Assembly: GCA_023666665.1 (NCBI GenBank)
Contig: JAMPBN010000001.1
Coordinates: forward strand, 793,844-857,843
Origin: Prevotella sp.
GTDB taxonomy: Bacteria > Bacteroidota > Bacteroidia > Bacteroidales > Muribaculaceae
Direction of reading: 5' to 3'
DNA: 64,000 nt
Shown: piece by piece, positions 26,804 through 35,465 of the stretch
Layout of the letters: the number at the start of each line of letters is the position of its first letter
Position numbering within the stretch: the stretch's first letter is position 1
Program-made: the position numbers and the translations under genes
The notes under the pieces: model-generated
Seen by the model: only the letters and a program-made list of their open reading frames with translations
Told to the model about the DNA's origin: nothing
The model's database searches: none

Positions 26804-26851
26804 TGTGTGTTTATGTGTGAATGTCAGATTGTGCGAATGTCGGAATGTGTG
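26804..26851. repeat. 8-nt periodic array in the leader of the 25553-26767 gene
   Basis: Six octads in register: TGTGTGTT, TATGTGTG, AATGTCAG, ATTGTGCG, AATGTCGG, AATGTGTG. They lie between the promoter and start codon of the lipoprotein gene, so they are part of its 5' untranslated region. Confidence 0.8.
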
Positions 26852-26886
26852 TTTAAAAACGTGTACTATTTGGCTTTATGAGAGCG

Positions 26887-26918
26887 CAAAGGTACTAACT
26901 TTTGTCGAATTGCGCAAA
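26887..26918 (-). promoter_or_regulatory. Promoter of the lipoprotein-barrel pair
   Basis: Minus strand TTTG (26918-26915), 20 nt, TACCTTTG (26894-26887). The leader is about 115 nt and carries the octad array. Confidence 0.8.
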
Positions 26919-26924
26919 CATATA

Positions 26925-28754
26925 TTAAAATTTCTTCGGAAAAAGTTGATTTATAAGGTCGGAGCGATGTATGCGCCGCAGCGATGCAACAATGCCCGGA
27001 CGCTTGTTCGGGTCATACCAGAAAAAGAATGCCCGCTGCGCTTCCTTCTGCTTCGGGTCAGTGGCGCAATACACGCGCTTGCCCGTGTAAGGATGGTAGC
27101 CGGTATAGTATATCTCAGTGCTCAGCGTCATTGGCGTGGGCGTGAAGTCCTGCACCTGCTCCAGATGCATGTCAAGGCGGCGGGTTTTGGCGGCAAGTTC
27201 GGCCATATCTTCCTCGCGGCAACCCGGATGGCTGGATATGAAGTAGGGAATAAGCTGCTGCTTGAGTCCGTGCTTGCGGTTGGCAGCCTCGAAACGCTCG
27301 CGAAACTTATAAAAGAGGTCGAACGACGGCTTGCGCATCAGCTTCAGCACCTCGTCTTCAGTATGTTCCGGAGCTACTTTTAAGCGTCCGCTGACGTGGT
27401 TGGCAATCAGTTCCTCAACGTATTGTCGGTTCGCGGCATCGGTCTTGGCGGAGCCGGAGGATGCCATAGCAAGGTCGTAGCGCACGCCCGAACCAACAAA
27501 CGCTTTTTTCACGTCGGGCAGGGCATTCACCTCTTTATATATGGCCAAAAGCTGAGAGTGGTCGTTGTTGAGGTTGGAACACGGCGAGGGGTGCAGACAG
27601 CTCGGACGCAGACACTTGGCGCACTTAGAGAGGTCGCGGCCATGCATGGCATACATATTGGCGCTGGGGCCGCCGAGGTCGGAAATGTAGCCCTTGAAGT
27701 CGAGCATCCGGGTAACGGCCTCGACCTCGCGCATAATTGATTCGCGGCTTCGCGAGGCAATAAACTTGCCTTGGTGGGCCGAGATGGTGCAAAACGAGCA
27801 GCCTCCGAAACAGCCTCGGTGCAGACACACCGAGTGGCGTATCATCTCATATGCGGGAATCGTCTTGCCGCGATAGCGCGGATGCGGCAGGCGGGTGTAT
27901 GGCAAGTCAAACGAGGCATCGACTTCTTCGGTGGTCATCGGCGGATACATCGGGTTGACCTTGACGGCGCGTCGGCCATGCTGCTGCCAAAGCACCGTGT
28001 CGGGCATCAGGCGGTTGCTCTGCTGCTCAATGTGTTTGAAGTTGGTTGCCTGCAGGCGCTTATCGGCCAGGCATTGCTCATAAGATGCCAACACGATGTT
28101 ATGCTCGTCGGGTTTGGGAATATCTGATGCGCGGGTGCGTATAACGGTTTGCGGCAAGTCGATAATCTCGCCGATTTTCTCGCCTGCTTGCAGCCGGCCA
28201 ACGAGTTCGGCCATAGGTTTCTCGCCCATTCCGTAGACTATCATATCAACCGGAGCATCCATGATTATCGAGGGGCGCAGGCGGTCCTGCCAGTAGTCGT
28301 AGTGGCTCATTCGGCGCATTGAAGCCTCTATGCCGCCGGCAATAATCGGAGTATCGGGGTAGAGTTTGCGCAGAATCTCGGAGTAGACAATCGTGGGATA
28401 GTCAGGACGCGCACCGGAGCGACCGTCGGGCGTATAAGCGTCGTCATGGCGGCGGCGGCGCGCTGCCGTGTAGTGGTTCACCATCGAGTCCATAGCCCCC
28501 GGCGAGATTCCGAAAAAGAGCCTCGGAGCGCCAAACTTGCGGAAGTCGCGCAGGTCATCGCGCCAGTTGGGTTGCGGCACTATTGCCACGTTCAACCCCA
28601 TAGCCTGGAGAGAGCGGCCAATCACCGCCGCGCCAAACGACGGATGGTCCACGTAGGCATCGCCGCTGAACAGAACCACATCAACGTGGTCCCATCCCAA
28701 GGCTTCCATTTCCTTTACCGATGTCGGCAGCCAGCGTTCCGAGCCGTATTTCAT
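26925..28754 (-). CDS. YgiQ-family radical SAM protein
   Basis: A 609-aa protein. An N-terminal B12-binding-like domain (VDVVLFSGDAYVDHPSFG) precedes the radical SAM core with the cluster motif Cys-x3-Cys-x2-Cys in RGCFGGCSFCTISAHQG. A second Cys cluster follows (CAKCLRPSCLHPSPC), and QVQDFTPTPMTLSTE lies toward the end. All are typical of YgiQ proteins, whose reaction is not established to my knowledge. It starts six bases after the uvrB stop, so it is probably translated from the same message. Confidence 0.93.
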   Translation of the reverse strand: MKYGSERWLPTSVKEMEALGWDHVDVVLFSGDAYVDHPSFGAAVIGRSLQAMGLNVAIVPQPNWRDDLRDFRKFGAPRLFFGISPGAMDSMVNHYTAARRRRHDDAYTPDGRSGARPDYPTIVYSEILRKLYPDTPIIAGGIEASMRRMSHYDYWQDRLRPSIIMDAPVDMIVYGMGEKPMAELVGRLQAGEKIGEIIDLPQTVIRTRASDIPKPDEHNIVLASYEQCLADKRLQATNFKHIEQQSNRLMPDTVLWQQHGRRAVKVNPMYPPMTTEEVDASFDLPYTRLPHPRYRGKTIPAYEMIRHSVCLHRGCFGGCSFCTISAHQGKFIASRSRESIMREVEAVTRMLDFKGYISDLGGPSANMYAMHGRDLSKCAKCLRPSCLHPSPCSNLNNDHSQLLAIYKEVNALPDVKKAFVGSGVRYDLAMASSGSAKTDAANRQYVEELIANHVSGRLKVAPEHTEDEVLKLMRKPSFDLFYKFRERFEAANRKHGLKQQLIPYFISSHPGCREEDMAELAAKTRRLDMHLEQVQDFTPTPMTLSTEIYYTGYHPYTGKRVYCATDPKQKEAQRAFFFWYDPNKRPGIVASLRRIHRSDLINQLFPKKF

Positions 28755-28760
28755 GTTTTA

Positions 28761-30860
28761 TCAGACGTTTTTGGTTTCGAGAAGGTTTTGTATCTTGAGC
28801 ATCTCGTCGCGCAGGCGGGCGGCTTCGAGGAAGTCCATTTTCTTTGCCGCCGACATCATCTGCTGGCGGAGCTTGTCAATGTTCTTCTGCATCTCAACCG
28901 GAGTCATATATGCCACAACGGGATCGGCGGCAATGTTGACCTCGCGGGTGTATTCGGTTTCGTAGGGAAGTGGCGAAGTGGCCGAGTGGCGGGGTGACGG
29001 AGTGGCTTTTCTCTTTTCTCTCTTATCTATGCGTCCTGCCGGGGTGAGTTCTTCAATAGCGTCGCGGTCAAGGCCGACGATGCGGTTGCGTGCCTTGACG
29101 ATGGCCTGCGGCGTAATGCCGTGTTCCTCATTATACGCCAACTGCATTGAGCGGCGGCGTTCGGTTTCCTCAATGGTCTGACGCATAGAGTCGGTAACCT
29201 TGTCGGCATACATTATCACGCGGCCGTTGAGGTTGCGGGCGGCGCGGCCCACGGTCTGCGTCAGCGAGCGGTGGCTGCGCAGGAAGCCCTCCTTGTCGGC
29301 ATCGAGGATTGCCACGAGGCTAACTTCCGGCAAGTCAAGGCCCTCGCGGAGCAGATTCACGCCAATAAGCACGTCGTAAGTTCCGGCACGGAGGTCATCA
29401 AGAATGCGTATGCGCTCCATAGTGTCAACGTCGGAGTGCATATACGCCGTGTGAATATCGTACTTGGCAAGATAGTCGTTGAGTTCCTCGGCCATACGCT
29501 TGGTAAGGGTGGTAACGAGCGTGCGCTCACCCTTTTCGGTGCGCAGGCGTATTTCCTCCATCAGGTCGTCAATCTGATTGAGCGAGGGGCGGACTTCTAT
29601 AACCGGGTCAAGCAGTCCGGTGGGGCGGATAACCTGCTCTACGATGATGCCCTCGGAGCGCTCCAGCTCATAGTCGGCGGGAGTGGCCGACACGTAAATT
29701 GTTTGCGGCACAAGAGCTTCAAACTCCTCAAACTTCAGCGGGCGATTGTCGAGCGCGGCGGGGAGACGGAAGCCGTAGTCTACAAGGTTGTTTTTGCGCG
29801 ATACGTCGCCGCCATACATTGCGCGGATTTGAGGCACGGTTACGTGGCTTTCGTCGATAATGGTGAGGAAATCCTTGGGGAAATAGTCAAGCAGACAGAA
29901 TGGGCGTTCGCCCGGGCGGCGGCCGTCGAAGTAGCGGGAGTAGTTTTCAATGCCGGAGCAGTGGCCTAACTCGCGAATCATCTCCATATCGTAGGTGACT
30001 CGCTCGCGGATGCGCTGCGCCTCAATCAGTTTCTCTTCGCGCTCAAAGTCGCCGATGCGTTCGCCCAAGTCGAGCGAAATCTGCGCAAGGGCAGCGTTTT
30101 GGCGCTCTTGCGAGGTGACAAAGAGGTTCGCGGGGTAGATTTTGAAGACGTCGTGTTCTCCAAGGCTCACACCGTCGAGGGGGTGTACAGTCTTGATTGA
30201 CTCGATTTCGTCGCCCCAAAAGCTGACGCGCAAGGTAATCTCCTCATATGCAAGACGAATCTCTACGGTGTCGCCGTGTACGCGAAACGTACCCCGACTC
30301 AGTTCCACCTCGTTGCGCGAGTAGAGAGCGCTTACGAGTTGACGCAGAAAGTTATTGCGCGAAATCTGCTGCCCCACATTAATTTCAATAACGCTGGCAT
30401 CGAAGTCGGCGGGGTTGCCCATACCAAACAGGCAGCTAACCGAGCTGACCACCACAACGTCTTTGCGCCCTGAAAGCAGCGCCGATACTGTTGAGAGTCT
30501 CAGACGCTCAATCTCGTCGTTAATCATCAGGTCTTTTTCAATGTAGCGGTCAATGCCGGGAATGTAAGCTTCGGGCTGATAATAATCGTAGTAGCTCACG
30601 AAGTATTGCACCGAGTTATCGGGGAAGAACTGCTTAAACTCGGAGTAGAGCTGCGCGGCAAGGGTCTTATTGTGCGACAAAATCAGCGTTGGGCGCTGTA
30701 CCTTGGCAATGACGTTTGCCATGGTGAACGTTTTGCCCGAGCCGGTCACGCCAAGTAGAACCTGGGCTTCGCGGCCCTCCTCAACTCCCTCGGAGAGTGC
30801 TTCAATGGCTTGCGGCTGATCGCCGGTGGGTTTATATGCAGAATCGAGTTTAAATTCCAT
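28761..30860 (-). CDS. uvrB: Excinuclease ABC subunit B
   Basis: A 699-aa nucleotide-excision-repair helicase-like protein that verifies damage delivered by UvrA and recruits UvrC. Walker A at 37-44 (GVTGSGKT), beta-hairpin region YYDYYQPEAYIP, DESH-type Walker B (TIIDESHVT), helicase motif QTVGRAARN, and the C-terminal UVR motif (MDFLEAARLRDEMLKIQ). A low-complexity linker near residues 615-635 (KATPSPRHSATSPLPYE) is encoded by a five-unit 8-nt repeat (28967-29006) and is probably an insertion between the core and the UVR domain. It overlaps the upstream gene by 11 bp. Confidence 0.97.
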   Translation of the reverse strand: MEFKLDSAYKPTGDQPQAIEALSEGVEEGREAQVLLGVTGSGKTFTMANVIAKVQRPTLILSHNKTLAAQLYSEFKQFFPDNSVQYFVSYYDYYQPEAYIPGIDRYIEKDLMINDEIERLRLSTVSALLSGRKDVVVVSSVSCLFGMGNPADFDASVIEINVGQQISRNNFLRQLVSALYSRNEVELSRGTFRVHGDTVEIRLAYEEITLRVSFWGDEIESIKTVHPLDGVSLGEHDVFKIYPANLFVTSQERQNAALAQISLDLGERIGDFEREEKLIEAQRIRERVTYDMEMIRELGHCSGIENYSRYFDGRRPGERPFCLLDYFPKDFLTIIDESHVTVPQIRAMYGGDVSRKNNLVDYGFRLPAALDNRPLKFEEFEALVPQTIYVSATPADYELERSEGIIVEQVIRPTGLLDPVIEVRPSLNQIDDLMEEIRLRTEKGERTLVTTLTKRMAEELNDYLAKYDIHTAYMHSDVDTMERIRILDDLRAGTYDVLIGVNLLREGLDLPEVSLVAILDADKEGFLRSHRSLTQTVGRAARNLNGRVIMYADKVTDSMRQTIEETERRRSMQLAYNEEHGITPQAIVKARNRIVGLDRDAIEELTPAGRIDKREKRKATPSPRHSATSPLPYETEYTREVNIAADPVVAYMTPVEMQKNIDKLRQQMMSAAKKMDFLEAARLRDEMLKIQNLLETKNV
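28967..29006. repeat. Five 8-nt repeats inside uvrB
   Basis: Plus strand, in register: GAAGTGGC, GAAGTGGC, CGAGTGGC, GGGGTGAC, GGAGTGGC. They encode the Pro/Ser/Thr-rich linker of UvrB on the minus strand. Confidence 0.85.
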
Positions 30861-32544
30861 AGTGCCGGTTAAGAAGTCGCTCCAAGTTATTGACTAATGC
30901 AGCAGTAGAGTTTACGCCGTCAGTTTTTCCGGACTTAAACGGCTGCAGCGCCTGCTCGAGTTCCTGAATCTTTGAGGTGTTGTTTTCGGTAGTCCACTGC
31001 TCGCGCAAGAGCCTGATTTTTTCGGTTTGCTGAATCCCCTCAATCAGTCGCTCAAACCTTACCGACGTGCGCGGCCCCGGATAGTAACAATATGTATCGC
31101 CCGGCGCAAAAGTATACGCATCGACGCCGGGGAGTTTGAGGCGCGAATCCTCAAGCGGATTTTCGTTCCAGTTGAGCCACGACCAGTGCAAAATGCCGTC
31201 AAGCCCGGCAGCTACTGCCTGAATCGGGAGATAGGCGGCATCGCTCGGGGCATTGTTGGTAAAAATATTCGCTCCGGGGTCGGCGCAGCATACGTATGAG
31301 GTGGATATCTGTCCGGCCTGTTTTCGGCGTGCGAGTTCGTCGGCCGGGAAACTTTGGGAATATGCTATGGAGTAGTCGTCAAGGTCGGCGCTAATCTCCG
31401 GGTGATAGTTGCCGGCGAGAGCAATTTTCAGCCCCGGAGCCGCGCTGTTTGCAATGGCAATGGCATCGCGCATAGCGGCGAGTCCGCGCTCATCCATACT
31501 TATTGCGGTTTTTTCAAACCATCCTTTTTCTTTTAAATGAGCGGCAAAATCAGCAAGATAAGCCGACCACAGCGCTTGATATTCTTCAGACGACGTCGTT
31601 ATATTCAGGCATTTATAGGCGTTGGTTGCCTCGTCGAAATATCGAAAAGACATATCCCAGGGTATCATTGAGAAGCAATTGATACGGCCATTGATGCCGC
31701 ATTCATCCATAAATTCAACCCATTTGTCGAACACGTCGTAATTGAATGTCCATTGACCGTCGGCAGTCAAAACGGTTTCCACCATAGGGTCAAACTTGTC
31801 GTAGCTTTGTCGCCCCCAAGGTTCATAAAACAGTATGGCGGTGACAACTTTTTGGCCTGCGCGGGCAAGTGCCTGCATATAGGGGCGCAGAGCGTCGAAA
31901 TGCGCGTCGCTCCACCGCTCGAGGCCGTAATAGCGACTGACGGAATAGGGTTGTTGCCAAAAGTCAAGATAAAATTTCCAGTCAGCAACTTCGGGCAAAA
32001 CTCGTTCGTTCACATCAAGCGCAACATTGAGAGCGGCAATTTGCTCTCCGCCACGCTTGAGGGTAAGCTGCGAGAAATACGTTCCGGGGGCCACGTCGCG
32101 AGGCACCTCCACAACACACCATATCGGGCAAACGCCATATTTTTCAATGTCAACCAACGAACCCACGGTGTCGATTATGTCAAAAACGCGGTGGGTTGGC
32201 ATCTCTGCGCGGTCGCCACAACTTCTGTTTTCATCAGTGATGACAGAGCGAGTCCAAGCTGCCGAGCCGACAGATGCCGGCATAGCAACGCGCCCCCGGG
32301 AGTCAGTCCACGAGCCGAGGCTCACGCTCAGACTGTCAGCCCCCTCAATTGAAGCCACAATTGCTTGAAATCCTATTCGTTCGCCACGCCAGGCCGACAC
32401 TGTGGTATCGGCTTGAGAAAAGGCGCGTGGGAGCGTTTCGGGAGTGTATTGAACGTCTTTAGACGCCCAAGCGAAAGTTATCTCTGCCGATGCGTTGGCG
32501 ATTAACACCATCAGCAGAAGCAGATACGCTATAAGTCGCTTCAT
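30850..32544 (-). CDS. GH123-like / DUF4091 glycoside hydrolase, exported
   Basis: A 564-aa protein from the ATG at 32544, which gives a proper signal peptide (KRLIAYLLLLMVLIANASA); a longer reading would put 18 non-signal residues in front. The TIM-barrel part has FYLDFWQQPY, the adjacent acid pair Asp351-Glu352 (ISMDERGL), LAGNYHPEI, HWSWLNWNENP and DTYCYYPG near the end. An adjacent Asp-Glu in this place and the DUF4091-type C-terminal part agree with family GH123, whose known members cleave beta-N-acetylgalactosaminides by substrate-assisted catalysis. Whether this protein has that specificity is inference. It lies one base after carbonic anhydrase and overlaps uvrB. Confidence 0.82.
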   Translation of the reverse strand: MKRLIAYLLLLMVLIANASAEITFAWASKDVQYTPETLPRAFSQADTTVSAWRGERIGFQAIVASIEGADSLSVSLGSWTDSRGRVAMPASVGSAAWTRSVITDENRSCGDRAEMPTHRVFDIIDTVGSLVDIEKYGVCPIWCVVEVPRDVAPGTYFSQLTLKRGGEQIAALNVALDVNERVLPEVADWKFYLDFWQQPYSVSRYYGLERWSDAHFDALRPYMQALARAGQKVVTAILFYEPWGRQSYDKFDPMVETVLTADGQWTFNYDVFDKWVEFMDECGINGRINCFSMIPWDMSFRYFDEATNAYKCLNITTSSEEYQALWSAYLADFAAHLKEKGWFEKTAISMDERGLAAMRDAIAIANSAAPGLKIALAGNYHPEISADLDDYSIAYSQSFPADELARRKQAGQISTSYVCCADPGANIFTNNAPSDAAYLPIQAVAAGLDGILHWSWLNWNENPLEDSRLKLPGVDAYTFAPGDTYCYYPGPRTSVRFERLIEGIQQTEKIRLLREQWTTENNTSKIQELEQALQPFKSGKTDGVNSTAALVNNLERLLNRHYGI

Positions 32545-32545
32545 A

Positions 32546-33085
32546 TTAAAGAGCAGTGAGTTCACCGGTGGTGGAGTCCATAATATATCCGGCCACACGC
32601 ACGTCGGCGGGCATCAGCGGATGGTTGCGCACAAGGTCAACCGTCTCAACCACGGCATCGGCAGTGTCTGTGAAGCCGTGAAGCCAAGAGTTCAAGTCAA
32701 TGCCACAGTGGCGCATCAGCGAAATGTGTTCGTGGTCAATGCCTCGCTCGCGCATCAGGTGGAGCATCTCCTCGGCATCCATGCCCTGAACGCCGCATTC
32801 GCTATGACCGATAATCATCACTTCATTGACTCCGAGTTCGTAAACGGCAACAAGAAGGGAGCGCATAGTCGAATCGAAGGGACTGGTTATCGTGCCGCCG
32901 GCGTTTTTTATCATTTTAACGTCGCCGTTTTTAATGCCGAGGGCTGCAGGAAGCAGCTCCACGAGGCGTGTGTCCATACACGTAACTATGGCAATCTTCT
33001 TGTCGGGGAATTTTGAGGTCTGAAAGCGTTCGTAATCTTTATTGTCTACGAAACGACGGTTATATTTTAGTATCTCATCTATCAT
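32546..33085 (-). CDS. Beta-class carbonic anhydrase
   Basis: A 179-aa protein. Zinc ligands are Cys36 (in CMDTR), His94 and Cys97 (in GHSECGV), with the conserved Asp38-Arg40 dyad. IKNAGGTIT and MIIGHSECG are family signatures. It interconverts CO2 and bicarbonate, which suits an organism that fixes and releases CO2 in succinate-propionate metabolism. First gene of a compact run with the GH123-like gene, uvrB and ygiQ. Its -7 box is only eight bases from the ATG, so the mRNA may have almost no leader. Confidence 0.94.
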   Translation of the reverse strand: MIDEILKYNRRFVDNKDYERFQTSKFPDKKIAIVTCMDTRLVELLPAALGIKNGDVKMIKNAGGTITSPFDSTMRSLLVAVYELGVNEVMIIGHSECGVQGMDAEEMLHLMRERGIDHEHISLMRHCGIDLNSWLHGFTDTADAVVETVDLVRNHPLMPADVRVAGYIMDSTTGELTAL

Positions 33086-33093
33086 AATGGGTG

Positions 33094-33101
33094 CAAAATT
33101 A
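33094..33101 (-). promoter_or_regulatory. -7 element next to the carbonic anhydrase start codon
   Basis: The minus strand reads TAATTTTG, followed by eight bases and then ATG. No convincing -33 element was found. Confidence 0.5.
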
Positions 33102-33181
33102 ATAAAAATTGCAGTAAAATTGAATTTTTTCAGCCCAACTTAGTGATTATGTGGAAAAAAAATCGGATATTTGCAGTCGCG

Positions 33182-33208
33182 TTAGCGCCAAATCCCCCGA
33201 GGCGCTAA
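33182..33208 (+). other. Hairpin in the HU leader
   Basis: An 8-bp perfect stem (TTAGCGCC 33182-33189 with GGCGCTAA 33201-33208) has an 11-nt loop. It follows a one-mismatch -7-like GATATTTG at about 33167-33174 and lies 53 nt before the HU start. Confidence 0.6.
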
Positions 33209-33261
33209 TCATAACCGAGCATTTTATTTACAATAAATCAAAATATTAACCATTTACAAAA

Positions 33262-33537
33262 ATGACAAAAGCAGATATCGTTAGCGAAATCGCTAAGACT
33301 ACCGGCATTGACCGCGTAAATGTTCTCGAAACCGTAGAAAAGTTCATGGAAGTAGTTAAAGATTCGCTCATCAATGGCGAAAACGTATATCTCCGTGGAT
33401 TCGGCAGCTTCATCATCAAAACCCGCAGCGAAAAGACTGCCCGCAACATCTCCAAAAACACCACCATCATCATCCCCGAACACAAAATCCCCGCTTTCAA
33501 GCCCGCAAAATCGTTCGTGGAAGAAGTAAAGAAATAA
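33262..33537 (+). CDS. HU-family DNA-binding protein
   Basis: A 91-aa nucleoid protein: MTKADIVSEIAKTTGI, LINGENVYLRGFGSFIIKTR, and the C-terminal IPAFKPAKSFVEEVKK. The beta-arm consensus is modified (SEKTARNISKNTTIIIPE), as usual in Bacteroidetes HU proteins. It bends and compacts DNA as a dimer. Clustered with a tiny ribosomal gene and RNase G, an association I know from related genomes. Confidence 0.95.
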   Translation: MTKADIVSEIAKTTGIDRVNVLETVEKFMEVVKDSLINGENVYLRGFGSFIIKTRSEKTARNISKNTTIIIPEHKIPAFKPAKSFVEEVKK

Positions 33538-33567
33538 TCCATTTATTAACTCCAAAAGCAATACACT

Positions 33568-33657
33568 ATGCCCAGCGGAAAAAAACGCAAAGGCCACAAA
33601 ATGGCTACGCATAAGCGCAAAAAGCGCCTGCGCAAGAATCGTCATAAGAAGAAGTAA
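33568..33657 (+). CDS. Very small basic ribosomal protein, bS22/mS38-like (AURKAIP1/COX24 domain)
   Basis: A 29-aa product starting MPSGKKRKGHKMATHKRKK and ending KNRHKKK, half of it Lys/Arg/His. It matches the tiny AURKAIP1/COX24-domain proteins of Bacteroidetes. Relatives of this domain bind the decoding region of the small ribosomal subunit (mS38 in mitochondria, bS22 in mycobacteria; family knowledge). It lies 30 bp after HU, and two terminator-like hairpins separate it from RNase G. Confidence 0.88.
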   Translation: MPSGKKRKGHKMATHKRKKRLRKNRHKKK

Positions 33658-33660
33658 TAT

Positions 33661-33780
33661 CGACTCTTCTTACGACAAGAAGGAAACTTTTGGGTTTATG
33701 GGGGAACGCAGAGTCGTTGCCTCCCTTACGCCCAAAAGTTTTTATTTTTTAACCATCGGGCCTCCGGCCCGAACTTTTTC
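33661..33780 (+). promoter_or_regulatory. Structured leader between the bS22-like gene and RNase G: two terminator-like hairpins with a competing pairing
   Basis: Stem 1: 33684-33694 (AAACTTTTGGG) pairs perfectly with 33732-33742, with inner AACG/CGTT (33705-33708 with 33715-33718), and runs into TTTTTATTTTTT. Stem 2: TCGGGCC/GGCCCGA (33757-33763 with 33767-33773) is followed by ACTTTTT. The segment CGACTCT (33661-33667) can pair with AGAGTCG (33710-33716), which would disturb the inner part of stem 1. This is the layout of an attenuator or RNase-sensing leader. Confidence 0.6.
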
Positions 33781-33793
33781 CCAAATCCTGCCG

Positions 33794-35425
33794 ATGAAAA
33801 GCGAACTCATTGTTGACGTTACGCCCAACGATGTCTCCATAGCCCTGCTTGAAGACTCGCGGCTCGTCTCCTTGCAAAAGGAGTCGCGAAGCGTCAGCTA
33901 CTCAGTCGGCGACATTTACCTGGCCAAGGTCAAAAAACTGATGCCGGGACTCAATGCCGCATTCGTCAACGTCGGATATGAGAAAGATGCCTTTCTCCAT
34001 TACTTAGATTTGGGTGCCAGCTTTGCCAACTACTCCGAAGTAGTAAACCAAGCCCTTGACCCCGGCAAGAAAATGCCGGACACGTCGAAAGCCACAATAC
34101 TCCCCGATATTGATAAACACGGCTCGATAACCGAAGTATTGACTCCCGGCCAACGTCTGCTCGTGCAGATTGTTAAGGAGCCCATATCGTCAAAAGGCCC
34201 GCGGCTTACTACGGAAATAACCTTCACGGGGCGCAATATGGTGTTGACCCCCTTCAGCAACAAGATTTCTGTCAGCACCAAAATCAGCAGCGCCGCCGAA
34301 AAACAACGTCTCAAAAAAGTCATCGAGGCAATAAAGCCCGACAATTACGGCGTAATAATCCGCACGAGCGCCGAGGGCAAGAAAGTTGCCGAACTCAACG
34401 CCGAACTGCGCGAACTCGTGAGCCGCTGGGAAGACACCCTGCGCAACGCCCGCAAGCATCAGGCCAATGCCCCCAAGGTAGTATACGAAGAAGCCGGGCG
34501 CAGCGTCGGAGTGCTTCGCGACGTGTTCAATCCCGAAACGTTCGAGGCTATCCACGTCAACGATGCCGACATCTACCGCCAGCTTCTGAGCTACGTCAGC
34601 ATCATTGCACCCGACAAGGCCGACATTGTAAAACTCTACACTAAAGAAGAGCCGATATTCGACTCGTTCGGCATCACGCGCCAAATCAAAACCTCTTTTG
34701 GAAAGACCGTCAGCTTCCGCTCCGGCGCATACATTATCATTGAACACACCGAGGCTCTTCACGTTATCGACGTAAACTCCGGCAACCGCTCACGCGCCAC
34801 TGCCGATCAGGAGAGCAACGCCCTGGAGGTAAACCTTCGTGCCGCCGACGAAATAGCCCGCCAGCTCCGCCTGCGCGATATGGGAGGCATCATCGTGGTA
34901 GACTTCATAGATATGGCGCTGCAAGAAAATCGCCAAAAGCTCTACGACCATATGCGCGAGCTTATGGCCTCAGACCGCGCCCGCCACAACATCTTGCCCT
35001 TGAGCAAATTCGGACTTATGCAGATTACGCGCCAGAGAGTGCGCCCCGACCTGGAGATTCAAACCGAGGAGAAATGTCCGTCGTGTGCCGGCAAAGGCAC
35101 GGTAGAATCTTCGCTGCTCTTTACCGACACGCTCCACGACAAGCTCGACTATTGCATCAACGACTTGAAGCGCACCGACTTTACGATGTACGTTCACCCC
35201 TTTGTTGACGCTTATATTAAAAAAGGACTTTTCAACTCTCTATATCGCCAATGGCGCAAGGAGTTTGGCACCAAGTTCAAGATTGTGGCCGACCAGTCGC
35301 TGGCTTATCTGCAATACAAAGTGATTGGCGACGACAAGCAGCTGATTGACCTGAGAGAAGAAAAAGACACCTCCTCAGCCGCGACAAAAAACAAACGCAA
35401 AGCTCAAACCCGAACATCCGACTGA
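33794..35425 (+). CDS. rng: Ribonuclease E/G family protein
   Basis: A 543-aa single-strand endoribonuclease. The S1 domain is at the N-terminus (SVGDIYLAKVKKLMPGLNAAFVNVG), the RNase H-like/DNase I-like catalytic part has VDVNSGNRS and IVVDFIDM with metal-binding Asp residues, and the Zn-link is CPSCAGKG. It processes rRNA and starts mRNA decay. I use ATG 33794 (MKSELIVDVTPNDV), matching the family's N-terminus; a start at 33698 would read through the hairpins. E. coli RNase E controls its own mRNA through leader hairpins; the structured leader here invites the same idea. Confidence 0.95.
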   Translation: MKSELIVDVTPNDVSIALLEDSRLVSLQKESRSVSYSVGDIYLAKVKKLMPGLNAAFVNVGYEKDAFLHYLDLGASFANYSEVVNQALDPGKKMPDTSKATILPDIDKHGSITEVLTPGQRLLVQIVKEPISSKGPRLTTEITFTGRNMVLTPFSNKISVSTKISSAAEKQRLKKVIEAIKPDNYGVIIRTSAEGKKVAELNAELRELVSRWEDTLRNARKHQANAPKVVYEEAGRSVGVLRDVFNPETFEAIHVNDADIYRQLLSYVSIIAPDKADIVKLYTKEEPIFDSFGITRQIKTSFGKTVSFRSGAYIIIEHTEALHVIDVNSGNRSRATADQESNALEVNLRAADEIARQLRLRDMGGIIVVDFIDMALQENRQKLYDHMRELMASDRARHNILPLSKFGLMQITRQRVRPDLEIQTEEKCPSCAGKGTVESSLLFTDTLHDKLDYCINDLKRTDFTMYVHPFVDAYIKKGLFNSLYRQWRKEFGTKFKIVADQSLAYLQYKVIGDDKQLIDLREEKDTSSAATKNKRKAQTRTSD

Positions 35426-35429
35426 CTTC

Positions 35430-35465
35430 AATCGCCCGAGCCTCCCGCCCGGGCGATTCTTTTTA
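35430..35465 (+). terminator. Intrinsic terminator of rng
   Basis: A 9-bp stem (AATCGCCCG/CGGGCGATT, 35430-35438 with 35450-35458) with an 11-nt loop is followed by CTTTTTA. It ends at the 3' end of the convergent EamA gene. Confidence 0.85.
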
